In this document: positions 48,587 through 60,400 of the stretch, piece after piece
How the letters are laid out: the number at the start of each line of letters is the position of its first letter
Position numbering within the stretch: the first letter of the stretch is position 1
Source of the DNA: Streptomyces sp. MMBL 11-1
GTDB lineage: Bacteria; Actinomycetota; Actinomycetes; Streptomycetales; Streptomycetaceae
Assembly (NCBI RefSeq): GCF_028622875.1
Contig: NZ_CP117709.1
Span: 4,777,001-4,841,000 of the forward strand
DNA: 64,000 bases
Direction of reading: 5' to 3'
Notes under the pieces: generated by a model
Databases searched by the model: none
Seen by the model: the letters and a program-made list of their open reading frames with translations, nothing else
Told to the model about the DNA's origin: nothing
Position numbers and translations under genes: made by a program

Positions 48587-48643
48587 CGCGAACGGAAAGG
48601 GAGGGGCGGCCCGTAACGGGCCGCCCCTCCCTTTCCGTTCGCG
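48587..48643. terminator. 27 bp perfect-stem bidirectional terminator
   Basis: The arms at 48587-48613 and 48617-48643 are exact complements (cgcgaacggaaagggagggg... / ...cccctccctttccgttcgcg) around a taa loop. It sits between two convergent genes and shares 3 bases of spacing with each stop. It probably stops both transcripts. Confidence 0.92.
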
Positions 48644-48647
48644 CGCC

Positions 48648-48851
48648 TCATGGCCGGCGACGCGCCCCCGGTCCCTTCCGCCGGGCCGCCCGTTCCGCCG
48701 CGAAGACGTCCTCCAGACGGAACACGTGCGCCCGGCCCTGTCGGCCGGCGGGGCCGAGGTGTCCCAGCTGGACCCACTTGCGGATCGTCGCGGGCTTCAC
48801 CCCCGCCTCGTGCGCGGCGAGTTCGGCCGTCAGCAGCGTCGCGCCCGTCAT
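48648..48851 (-). CDS. small helix-turn-helix (MerR/excisionase-type) DNA-binding protein
   Basis: A 67-residue protein: LLTAELAAHEAGVKPATIRKWVQLGHLGPAGRQGRAHVFRLEDVFAAERAARR. The helix-turn-helix with IRKWVQLGHL and the following wing resembles the winged-helix domain of MerR and of small excisionases. It has a very basic C terminus. Its start overlaps the stop of the zinc-ribbon gene by 4 bases, so the two are co-translated. In phages such proteins control excision or late genes; here no integrase is seen. Confidence 0.72.
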   Translation of the reverse strand: MTGATLLTAELAAHEAGVKPATIRKWVQLGHLGPAGRQGRAHVFRLEDVFAAERAARRKGPGARRRP

Positions 48852-49681
48852 CGCGCCCCCTCCCGCCGCGCGGAGTCCTCGGCCGAGGCGGTGAGCTCGT
48901 CGAGCTCACCGCCGGACTCCGCCGCGAGCCGCGCCCAGGCGCCCTCGCTCCACGCGTGCCGGTGCGCCGGATCCGTACGGCAGTCGCAGGCGCGGTCCGT
49001 GCAGCGGCAGGCCGGGTTGACGCAGAGCACCGCCCGGCGCGCGGGGAAGGCCCGCAGCGAGACCGAGTCGCACCAGGGGCAGCGGCCGCCCACCCGCACC
49101 ACCGGTTCGGCGCCGCCCAGGGCCCGGGTGCAGCGGCGGGCCATCCGGCGGGCCTCGTCCCTGATGTGTTCGAGGAGCACGTCGTCGGCGGCGGCCCGGT
49201 CGAGCAGACCCGCGACACGCAGCAGCCGCCCGGAGACCTGCTCGCGGCGGGGGCGGGGCATCCGGAGCCGGTCGTGCACGGCCTCGTCCAGCTCGATCAC
49301 GCCATCCGTGATGTCGCGTACGGCGTCGGAGATGTGGAGCCGTACGGGGGAGGTGCGGGAGCCGGTCGGGGTGAGCCCGTGCGCCTGCTCGGCCCGCAGG
49401 GCCTCCTCGCGCTCGGCGCGGGTCGGGCCCGCCGCGGCCGGCCGCGCGCCGGAGGAGGCCGCCCGCGGGGCGGAGGGGGAGCGGTAGGCGGGGGCGAGTT
49501 CGACGAGCAGTTCCGGAAACTGACGCAGCAGCAACTCGATCCAGAGCGCGGCGTCCGCGACCGTGCCGGCGCTCTTGCCGTTGCTGTCGCTCTTGCCGTT
49601 GCCGGGCCCGTGGCCCGGTGCGGTGGTGTGCGCCCCGGAGGGCTGCGGCGTGATCGGTGTGGATGCGTTCGGTGTGGTCAT
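48848..49681 (-). CDS. protein with C-terminal zinc-ribbon, unknown function
   Basis: A 277-residue protein from the ATG at 49681, with GGGAGAAGGGA about 6 bases upstream. The N-terminal 40 residues are Ser/Thr/Gly-rich. A helical part (VADAALWIELLLRQFPELLVELAPAY) is followed by RLHISDAVRDITDGVIELDEAVHDRL. The C-terminal part holds CPWC and CVNPACRCTDRACDCR, probably a zinc-ribbon. It is translationally coupled to the small HTH gene. It is divergent from the XRE regulator, with operator motifs between them. No function is known to me. Confidence 0.65.
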   Translation of the reverse strand: MTTPNASTPITPQPSGAHTTAPGHGPGNGKSDSNGKSAGTVADAALWIELLLRQFPELLVELAPAYRSPSAPRAASSGARPAAAGPTRAEREEALRAEQAHGLTPTGSRTSPVRLHISDAVRDITDGVIELDEAVHDRLRMPRPRREQVSGRLLRVAGLLDRAAADDVLLEHIRDEARRMARRCTRALGGAEPVVRVGGRCPWCDSVSLRAFPARRAVLCVNPACRCTDRACDCRTDPAHRHAWSEGAWARLAAESGGELDELTASAEDSARREGAR

Positions 49682-49708
49682 GGCGATCCCTTCTCCCCAC
49701 GCAGAGGT

Positions 49709-49746
49709 GTTGCGGGTCCGCACACTGGCATGTTGCGCGCTCGCAC
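49709..49746. promoter_or_regulatory. twin operator sites GTTGCG-N4-CGCAC in the regulator's divergent promoter region
   Basis: GTTGCGGGTCCGCAC (49709-49723) and GTTGCGCGCTCGCAC (49732-49746) are 23 bases apart and match, on the other strand, the pair before the tail operon; the second is an exact inverse copy of 48088-48102. A further perfect palindrome CTTGCGCGCAAG lies at 49824-49835, closer to the XRE gene. This points to autoregulation and joint control. Confidence 0.75.
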
Positions 49747-49823
49747 GCAAGGGGGAATCAAGGACTCCGCGGCCCTTATCTCCACAGATTTTGCCCAAAC
49801 GGTATGGGTATGCGGGGTAATTC

Positions 49824-49835
49824 CTTGCGCGCAAG
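49824..49835. promoter_or_regulatory. palindrome CTTGCGCGCAAG before the XRE gene
   Basis: A perfect 12-base palindrome 42 bases before the XRE start codon. It shares the TTGCGCGC core with the twin sites and may be a third, weaker operator. Confidence 0.5.
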
Positions 49836-49877
49836 CGCGATAGTCTGGTCACCGCTTCGGAGGGAGGCGAGTGCCCC

Positions 49878-50333
49878 ATGACCACGGGCGAACTCGACAG
49901 CTTCGCGACCTGGATCGAGGAACTGATCCGTCGGCGCGGCTTCGACATCGACAGTCCACGCGGCGGCGGCAAGTCCCGCCTCGCCGACGAGGCCGGGGTC
50001 CACCGGGCCGCCATCACCCGCCTTCTCCAGCGGCAGAGCATGCCCGACCTGGAGACCACCCGGCGGCTCGCCCAGGTGCTCCAGGTCCCGGTGCGCGACA
50101 TGCTCATCCGCTCCGGGCGCCTGACCGAGGAGGACCTGCCGCTGCCGTCCGCCCCGGCGGGGTCGCCCCCGGCCGGAGGCCGTCCCCTCACCCTGGAAGA
50201 GGCCGCTGTGGCCCTGGGCGTACCGGCGGACCAGCGCGAGATGTTCGTCCGGGTCGCGGGTCAGTTCCTCCCCGATCCGGTGGCGGCCGCCACCGTCGCC
50301 GCCGGGCGCCGGGCGCCGCTCGCGTCCGACTGA
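49878..50333 (+). CDS. XRE-type helix-turn-helix regulator
   Basis: A 151-residue protein. The HTH_XRE domain (about 12-75) reads WIEELIRRRGFDIDSPRGGGKSRLADEAGVHRAAITRLLQRQSMPDLETTRRLAQVLQVPVRDMLIRSG. The C-terminal third (LTLEEAAVALGVPADQREMFVRVAGQFLPDP) may mediate oligomerisation. An aggaggcgag lies 7-13 bases before the ATG. It is divergent from the zinc-ribbon gene and the likely reader of the GTGCG/CGCAAC sites. In phages such a protein would be the repressor of the late genes; here it probably controls the tail operon. Confidence 0.8.
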   Translation: MTTGELDSFATWIEELIRRRGFDIDSPRGGGKSRLADEAGVHRAAITRLLQRQSMPDLETTRRLAQVLQVPVRDMLIRSGRLTEEDLPLPSAPAGSPPAGGRPLTLEEAAVALGVPADQREMFVRVAGQFLPDPVAAATVAAGRRAPLASD

Positions 50334-50593
50334 CGCCCGCGCTCCGCCGCCCGCCCCCGTCGGGCGGGGCCGACGGGGCGGGGCCGGCGGTCCTGACGGC
50401 CCGGGAAGCCCGCCTCCGCTTCCGGCCCGTAAGATGTCGTGGCCTGTCCCCCCGCCCCTGCAGGCCCAAGAACAGTCAGCGCGGACGTACCCCGCCAGGT
50501 GTGCGCCGGGCGGAGCGATCGCGCGATCGCGGTGAACGCGTTTGGTGCCCTGCCCGGTCCGGAGCGTCTCGCGCGGACGGCAAGGAGGGGCAC

Positions 50594-51292
50594 ATGGCCG
50601 AGCGGGAAGACCGCTCCCGGTCCGCGGCTCAGGACCCCGCCCCGCCCCCGGAACCCGGGACGGCCGGTGTCGCCCCGCCCGGAGGCCCGGCGCCGGAGAC
50701 GTACGCGGCCCTCCTGGCCGAACTCGGCGGGCTCCTCGACGCCCATGAACCGCACGAGGTCGTGGTCCTGCTGCGGGCGGAGCTGGAGCGGCGCGAGCTG
50801 CGCGCGTACTCCCACGGCTGGCGCGACGCCGCCGACCACTTCGAGCCCGCCGTCGAGGCGGCGAGGGCCGCGAGCCTGCGCACCTTACGGCTGGTGGGCG
50901 GCGCGCCGGGGCGGGCGGCGGTGATCCCCTTCCGGTCGGAGGGCCGGGCGGGCGAACCGCCTGGCGCCCGCGGGGGCGGCCTCCCCCGGGACGGCGAGCG
51001 CGAGCGCCGCGGCGACGCCGTGCGGGACGGCGGCCGGAGCGATGCCGAGGAGCAGCCGCGCCGCGACCGGCCCCAGACCGACCGGCCCCAGAGCGACCGG
51101 CGTTCCGGCTCCGCACCCCGGCCGTCCCGCCCGCCGCGCGCCGGCGCCGGGCCCGAGCCCGCTCTCGTACCCAAGAGCCGCAACTCCCGGGTGCCGACGA
51201 TCCCCACCCTCCCGGCGTCGCGGCTGCGGCTGCCGGCCAGGCCGCCGGCCGAGGGCGGGGGCTCCGTCCCGCCGGACGACGGAGCCCGCTGA
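50594..51292 (+). CDS. hypothetical protein with a TTA (bldA) codon
   Basis: A 232-residue protein from the ATG at 50594, with AAGGAGGGG 5-13 bases upstream. The middle (ETYAALLAELGGLLDAHEPHEVVVLLRAELERRELRAYSHGWRDAADHFEPAVEAARAASLRTLRLVGGAPG) is conserved-looking and helical. The N and C termini are Pro/Arg/Gly-rich and low in complexity (RPQTDRPQSDRR). Codon 98 (50885-50887) is TTA, rare in Streptomyces, so translation should depend on the bldA tRNA and thus on development. It lies upstream of rpsL. The 260 bases before it hold no other gene that I can support. No function is known to me. Confidence 0.7.
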   Translation: MAEREDRSRSAAQDPAPPPEPGTAGVAPPGGPAPETYAALLAELGGLLDAHEPHEVVVLLRAELERRELRAYSHGWRDAADHFEPAVEAARAASLRTLRLVGGAPGRAAVIPFRSEGRAGEPPGARGGGLPRDGERERRGDAVRDGGRSDAEEQPRRDRPQTDRPQSDRRSGSAPRPSRPPRAGAGPEPALVPKSRNSRVPTIPTLPASRLRLPARPPAEGGGSVPPDDGAR

Positions 51293-51369
51293 CGGCGTGG
51301 GCGGGCCCGGCCGCCGGTCACCCCGCCGGCCGGGGCGGCACCGGCCCGTGGGGGTGGACAGCATTTGTT

Positions 51370-51398
51370 TTGACCCAGCTCCGTGAGGTAGGTACGCT
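51370..51398 (+). promoter_or_regulatory. str operon (rpsL) promoter
   Basis: TTGACC (51370-51375) and TACGCT (51393-51398) lie exactly 17 bases apart, a good housekeeping promoter, about 185 bases before the rpsL start. The long leader contains no supported gene. Confidence 0.75.
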
Positions 51399-51591
51399 CA
51401 AGCCTTGTGCCTGGGGTGTGCCTGGGCTCGGGTGTGTGTCCTCAACCGCACCGCGAGTCCGTCATTGGCCACCGCAATCTGTGCCCTGCCGCCCCTCGGG
51501 CGGGAGTCCGCAGTATTCGACACACCCGACCGCGTGGGTCGGTGATGTTCCAGGTTAGTTTCACGAACGGCACACAGAAACCGGAGAAGTA

Positions 51592-51963
51592 GTGCCTACG
51601 ATCCAGCAGCTGGTCCGGAAGGGCCGGCAGGACAAGGTCGAGAAGAACAAGACGCCCGCGCTCGAGGGTTCGCCCCAGCGGCGTGGCGTCTGCACGCGTG
51701 TGTTCACGACCACCCCGAAGAAGCCGAACTCGGCGCTCCGTAAGGTCGCGCGTGTGCGTCTGACCTCGGGCATCGAGGTCACGGCCTACATCCCGGGTGA
51801 GGGACACAACCTGCAGGAGCACTCCATCGTGCTCGTGCGTGGTGGCCGTGTGAAGGACCTGCCGGGTGTTCGTTACAAGATCATCCGCGGCTCCCTTGAC
51901 ACCCAGGGTGTCAAGAACCGCAAGCAGGCCCGCAGCCGCTACGGCGCCAAGAAGGAGAAGTAA
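51592..51963 (+). CDS. rpsL: 30S ribosomal protein S12
   Basis: Decoding-centre protein of 123 residues from a GTG with ccggagaag upstream. The conserved segments [24 protein letters not shown] and [17 protein letters not shown] are present. The streptomycin-determining residues K43 and K88 are wild type, so a sensitive ribosome is expected. It is the first gene of the str operon and is followed by rpsG after 2 bases. Confidence 0.97.
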
Positions 51964-51965
51964 GA

Positions 51966-52436
51966 ATGCCTCGTAAGGGCCCCGCCCCGAAGCGCCCGGT
52001 CATCATCGACCCGGTCTACAGCTCTCCTCTTGTCACCTCGCTGATCAACAAGATCCTCCTCGACGGCAAGCGTTCCACCGCCGAGCGGATCGTGTACGGC
52101 GCCATGGAAGGCCTCCGCGAGAAGACCGGCAACGACCCGGTCATCACGCTGAAGCGCGCGCTTGAGAACGTCAAGCCCTCGCTCGAGGTCAAGTCCCGCC
52201 GTGTCGGTGGCGCCACCTACCAGGTGCCGATCGAGGTCAAGCCCGGCCGCGCCTCCACCCTCGCCCTGCGCTGGCTCGTCGGTTACTCCCGCGCCCGCCG
52301 CGAGAAGACCATGACCGAGCGCCTCATGAACGAACTGCTCGACGCCTCCAACGGCCTCGGCGCTTCGGTCAAGAAGCGTGAGGACACCCACAAGATGGCC
52401 GAGTCCAACAAGGCCTTCGCGCACTACCGCTGGTAG
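51966..52436 (+). CDS. rpsG: 30S ribosomal protein S7
   Basis: Head-domain assembly protein, 156 residues ([50 protein letters not shown]). The 16S-binding beta hairpin region is [37 protein letters not shown]. The ATG starts 2 bases after the rpsL stop. In E. coli S7 represses translation of the str operon; whether that holds here is not shown. Confidence 0.97.
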
Positions 52437-52474
52437 TCGCTACCCCCATCGAGACCGAGAGAAGATTGAGCCTC

Positions 52475-54604
<2,130 letters not shown>

Positions 54605-54646
54605 CTCTCCCGAGCTCACGCTTTAGGCTTGTCACCGGAGCCGGGC

Positions 54647-54686
54647 GGGCATTCCGCACAGCGCGTCAGCACTGTGCGGAATGCCC
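54647..54686 (+). other. hairpin between fusA and tuf
   Basis: GGGCATTCCGCACAG and CTGTGCGGAATGCCC form a perfect 15-base stem with a 10-base loop. No T run follows. It may attenuate transcription or separate transcripts, since tuf in streptomycetes is known to have its own promoter between fusA and tuf; I do not see a clear promoter here. Confidence 0.7.
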
Positions 54687-54761
54687 CCGGCGCCGGCACC
54701 CCAGCAAAGATCACCTGGCGCCGATGAAGCAAGGCGTACAGAACCACTCAGGAGGACCCCA

Positions 54762-55955
<1,194 letters not shown>

Positions 55956-55998
55956 TTTCTGCTTGGTCCTTGGACCTGGTGGCTCACTGAGTCGCACA

Positions 55999-56036
55999 GA
56001 AGGGCCCCGCACCTCCTCGGAGGTGCGGGGCCCTTC
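55999..56036 (+). terminator. terminator after tuf
   Basis: GAAGGGCCCCGCACCTCC and GGAGGTGCGGGGCCCTTC are exact complements around a 2-base apex, 44 bases past the tuf stop. It also faces the convergent histidine-kinase gene. Confidence 0.92.
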
Positions 56037-56109
56037 GCCGTGTGCCGCCGTCTGCCACCCTGCGCGGAACCGCCGGGCCCGCGGGGCCGCGCCCCGGGCC
56101 ACTCGTGGG

Positions 56110-57345
56110 CTACGCGTGGGGCGCGTACGTCACGGACGTGGCGCTCGGCACGGTCGCTGTCAGCGTGAACACCCCGTCCTCGGACGCGGTGGTGAACGCG
56201 CCGCCCAGCGCGAGGACCCGGCCGGCCAGCCCCGCCAGCCCTGTGCCGTGCCGCCCCGGGGCGACGGCGGCTGTCCCGGCCCCGGCGGCCCCGTCGTTGC
56301 GGACGGTGAGCGAGATCGCCCCGCCCTCCGCCCGCAGGGCGATCTCGCAGGAGGAGGCCCGGCTGTGCTGGAGCACATTGCCCACCGCCTCGCGCAGCAC
56401 GAAGCGCAGACAGCCCACGACCGCCGGATCGGGCTCGGCCCACGGCGGCAGCACGGTCCGCACCTCCACTCCGGAGGCGGCCAGGACCCGCTGGGCGTGG
56501 GCGAGCTCGTCGGAGAGGGAGGGGTTACCGCCGTCCGGTCGGCTGATCGACCGCACGTCGTCGTGGAGCCGCCGGGCCAGGGCGATGATCTCGGTCAGCG
56601 CACCGCGTTCGCGTCCGGGCGACGAGGAGTCCGGCGTACCGCCGCGCAGCGCCACCTCGCCCTGGAGCACGATCGCCGTCAGTGACGAGCCGACCAGATC
56701 ATGCAGGTCCCGCCGCATCCGGGCCCGCTCCCGCTGCTCCGCCAGATGCGCGGTGTGCTCCCTGCTGGCGCCCAGCCGGGCCGTGAGGAGTGCCAGATGG
56801 GCGACCGCGAAGACGGTGCTGGCGGTGATCGCCGTACTGAGCAGGATGCTGAACGGGCTGCGGTCGGTGGTGATGAGACCGCTCGTGGAGAGCACCGGGC
56901 CGCTGAGGCCCACCGCCAGGGCGATCGGCACGGAAGCGTTCGGCGGCAGGGTCAGCAGGACGGCCCCGGCGAGAAAGCCCAGCAGGCTCAGCCACCGGTG
57001 GTGGAAGAGCAGCAGCGGCAGGTAGGTCAGCGCCGCCTGGACCAGCAGCAGCCCCCACCGCCGGCGGTAGGGCAGCCGGTACGGCGGCGGGGCGTACTGG
57101 CCCAGCATCACCGCGGGCATCAGCACCAGCACCGTCAGGCCGGCGACCACCGTACGTCGGCCGAGCGGCGAGGACGCCACCTCCAGGGCGACGAGCGCGA
57201 GTGACCCGACCACCAGGACCGCCAGTGCGCCGACGGCCACTCCGAAACCCTGCGGCGCCCCCGCGCCCACGCGTGCGCGCCGGCTCATCCGCCCCCGTGG
57301 TCCTCTCTCCCCGTCACCATCCGTGTACGGGCCATTGTCCCGCAC
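56110..57345 (-). CDS. NarL-type two-component sensor histidine kinase, orphan in this window
   Basis: Membrane sensor kinase of up to 411 residues. The N-terminal half has about six membrane helices ([59 protein letters not shown] and others). The HisKA_3 motif [27 protein letters not shown] holds the phospho-acceptor His. The HATPase part has [27 protein letters not shown] and [18 protein letters not shown]. The start may be GTG 57345 or ATG 57288 (MSRRARVG). No response regulator is next to it here. The ligand is unknown. Confidence 0.88.
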   Translation of the reverse strand: MRDNGPYTDGDGERGPRGRMSRRARVGAGAPQGFGVAVGALAVLVVGSLALVALEVASSPLGRRTVVAGLTVLVLMPAVMLGQYAPPPYRLPYRRRWGLLLVQAALTYLPLLLFHHRWLSLLGFLAGAVLLTLPPNASVPIALAVGLSGPVLSTSGLITTDRSPFSILLSTAITASTVFAVAHLALLTARLGASREHTAHLAEQRERARMRRDLHDLVGSSLTAIVLQGEVALRGGTPDSSSPGRERGALTEIIALARRLHDDVRSISRPDGGNPSLSDELAHAQRVLAASGVEVRTVLPPWAEPDPAVVGCLRFVLREAVGNVLQHSRASSCEIALRAEGGAISLTVRNDGAAGAGTAAVAPGRHGTGLAGLAGRVLALGGAFTTASEDGVFTLTATVPSATSVTYAPHA

Positions 57346-57465
57346 CGGGGAGTACGGGAGGCCGACGGCCCCATGCCGCCGAGAGGGAGGGCAAGTGAAC
57401 TCCCGCGCCTACGTGAAATCTTCACTTCTCCCGCCCCGGCCCGCTTGCTTGGATCACCTCTGTTC

Positions 57466-60400
57466 ATGTCCGACAACAGAGAGTGGCCAACCGTGCCCGA
57501 GCAGATATCGTCCGATCAACCCTGGGAAGGTTCGTCGCTGGCGCTGCAGCGCCGAAGACGGCTTCTTCCCCGGATCGCCCTCGGCGCGGCCATGGTGCTC
57601 GCGGTCGAGATGGCGCTGGTCACCCAGAGTGGGCAGGCTGTGGCCCATACGCTGCGGGCGCCGGAAGCGCCGGCCGCAGCGGAGCCCGTCGCCGAGGGGC
57701 CGCGGGAGGCGGCGGACCTTCTGTCCGCCAAGGTCGCGGCCAAGCTGTACGGCAAGCGCGTGGAGGCTCTCTCCGAACGCACCGAGACCTCCACGACCTG
57801 GGTGAACAAGAACGGTTCGCTCACCACGGAGCTGGCCGCAGGCCCGGTCCGCTTCGAGGAGGAGGACGGCTCCTGGTCCGACGTCGACGTCGAGCTCCGG
57901 GAGACGGCGACCGGTGTCGAGGCCAAGGCGCATCCGACCGGGCTGAGCCTGGCGGGCAGGGGCGGCGCGCTGCCGCGCTCCGCGCGGGAGGCGGCCCAGG
58001 CCCCCGCCCGTGACCTGGTGACCCTCGGCGAGGGCGACGAGCGGATCACCCTCCAGTGGAAGGGCGGCCTGCCCGCCCCGGAGCTGGACGGCACCCGTGC
58101 CACCTACCCCGAGGCCCTGCCCGGCGCCGACGTGATCGTCGAGGCGACCCGTACCGGCTTCGAGCAGTACGTCGAGATCAAGAAGCGCCCGTCCGCCGGA
58201 TACACGTACACCCTGCCGCTCAAGGCCAAGGGCCTGACGGCGAAGGAGCAGCCCGACGGCAGCGTGCTGTTCACCGACCGGAAGGAAAAGAAGCGGGCGC
58301 TGATGCCCGCGCCGGTGATGTGGGACTCCACCGTCGACAAGGTCTCCGGCGAGCACACCCGCCGGGTACCGGTGGCGATGAAGGTGGTGAAGAGGAAGGG
58401 CGCCGTCGATCTGGTCGTCACTCCGGACGCCGGCTTCCTCGCCGACCCCGAGACCCGGTACCCGGTCACGGTCGACCCCTCGACCTCCTCGCTGTCGAAC
58501 GTCTTCGACGCCTATGTCCAGCAGGGCGAGACCCGCGACTGGTCGACCGACGTCGAACTGGACTTCGGCAACCCCGGCACGACGAACGCGAACGGCACGC
58601 CCCGCACCGCCCAGTCCTTCATCACCTGGAACACCGCGCCCATCTCCGACGCGCTGGTCACCAGCGCCCGGCTGAGCCTGTGGAACTTCCACTCGGCCAA
58701 CACCACCTGCGCGGCCCAGCCCTGGCAGGTCTGGTCCTCGCCGGCCGCGACGACGGCCAGCCGGTGGACCAACCGGCCGACGATGACCGCGATGAGGGCG
58801 GAGTCCACCGAGACCCGCGGCAACGCCGACTGCACCACGCAGCCCGATGGCTGGATCAACGCCGACATCACGACGCTGGCCCAGGAATGGGCCTCGGCGA
58901 AGACGAGCCGCGGGCACCTGGGCATCCGGGCCAAGAGCGAGACCACCGTCGCCCAGTGGAAGCGCGTCAACTCCGCCAACGCCGCGAAGAACCCGCCCAA
59001 GCTCACGGTGACCTACAACTACCGGCCCCGCACCGGCACCAAGCAGGAGGCCGGCCCGCCGTTCTTCTCCTACGGCGGCGCGTACGTGGTCAACACGCTG
59101 ACGCCGGTCCTGCGCGACACCTTCGTCGACGCCGACGGCGACAAGGTCAACGGCACCTTCCAGATCTTCGACAACGCCACCGGCGCCGAGGTCGGCAAGC
59201 CCATCGTGTCGAAGTCCGTCCCCTCGGGGCAGGTCGCGTCGGTGACCGTCCCGGCGGGCCTGCTCGCCGAGGGCAGGACGTACAAGTTCCGTACGAGCCC
59301 CTACGACGGGGCGCACTACAACACCGGCTGGTCCGCGTGGAAGACCTTCACGGTCGACTCGAAGGCGCCTTCGGCCCCCACGGGGATCACGTCCACGGAC
59401 TACCCGGCCGGCCAGTGGGTCAAGGGCGCGGGCAAGGCGGGCGTCTTCACGGTGACGCCGCCCGCCGGGACCGACCACCACTGGCTCGAATGGTCGCTGG
59501 ACGGAGTGACCTGGACCAAGACCGCCACCGGCGGCGCGACCGGGCCCAAGGCCATCAGCGTCGCCCCGCCGAAGGACGGCACCCACACCCTCCAGGTCCG
59601 CGCGGTCGACAAGGCGGACAACAAGTCCGAGGCCGCCGAGTACACCTTCCACGCCGGGCCCGGCGGCTTCGTCCAGCCGTCCGAGGGGGAGCGGACCGCC
59701 CGCCGGCTGCCCCTGGTCGCCGAGGCCGACGGGGCCGCGTACAACGCCGTCGCGTTCTCCTGGCGCCGCTCCGAGGCCGACCCCTGGGTGCGCGTCCCGG
59801 CCGCCCACGTCACATCCGGCGGTACGCCGCTCTCCGCCTGGCCCGTGCCGCTGACGGATGGCAGGAACGCCCCGCTCGTGTGGAACACGACCTCCACGGT
59901 CGATCCGGACGGCGCCATCCAGATCAAGGCCGACTTCACCGGTCCCGGCTCCGCCGCCGGTGCCACCGAACCCCTCGGGGTGGTCGTCGACCGCGCCGCC
60001 GAGGGCGCGGCCACCGAAGAGGTCGGACCCGGCGCGCTGAACCTGCTCACCGGCGACTACACGCTGTCCGCCACGGACGCCTCCGTCTTCGACCTGGCGG
60101 TCACCCGCACCGCGTCCTCCCGGACCCCCCGCAAGGGCGGCGACCAGGAGGGACAGGCGCCGATCTTCGGCAAGGAGTGGGTCGCGGGCACCACCGCGGA
60201 GATGACGGAGACCGACTACACCCATCTGCGCCGGGTCTCCGACACCGCGGTCGCCGTGATGATGGACGACGGAGAGGCGGTCCACTTCACCGCGAACGCC
60301 GCCAGGAACGGCTGGATCCCGGAGGCCGGGTCGGAGGACCTGACGCTCCGGGGCAGTGTGAGCTCCTCCTTCACGCTCTCCGACACGGAAGGCACCGTCA

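Noticed and set aside
51592..51963. Streptomycin-resistant S12 allele
   Set aside because: K43 and K88 are both lysine, the sensitive state.
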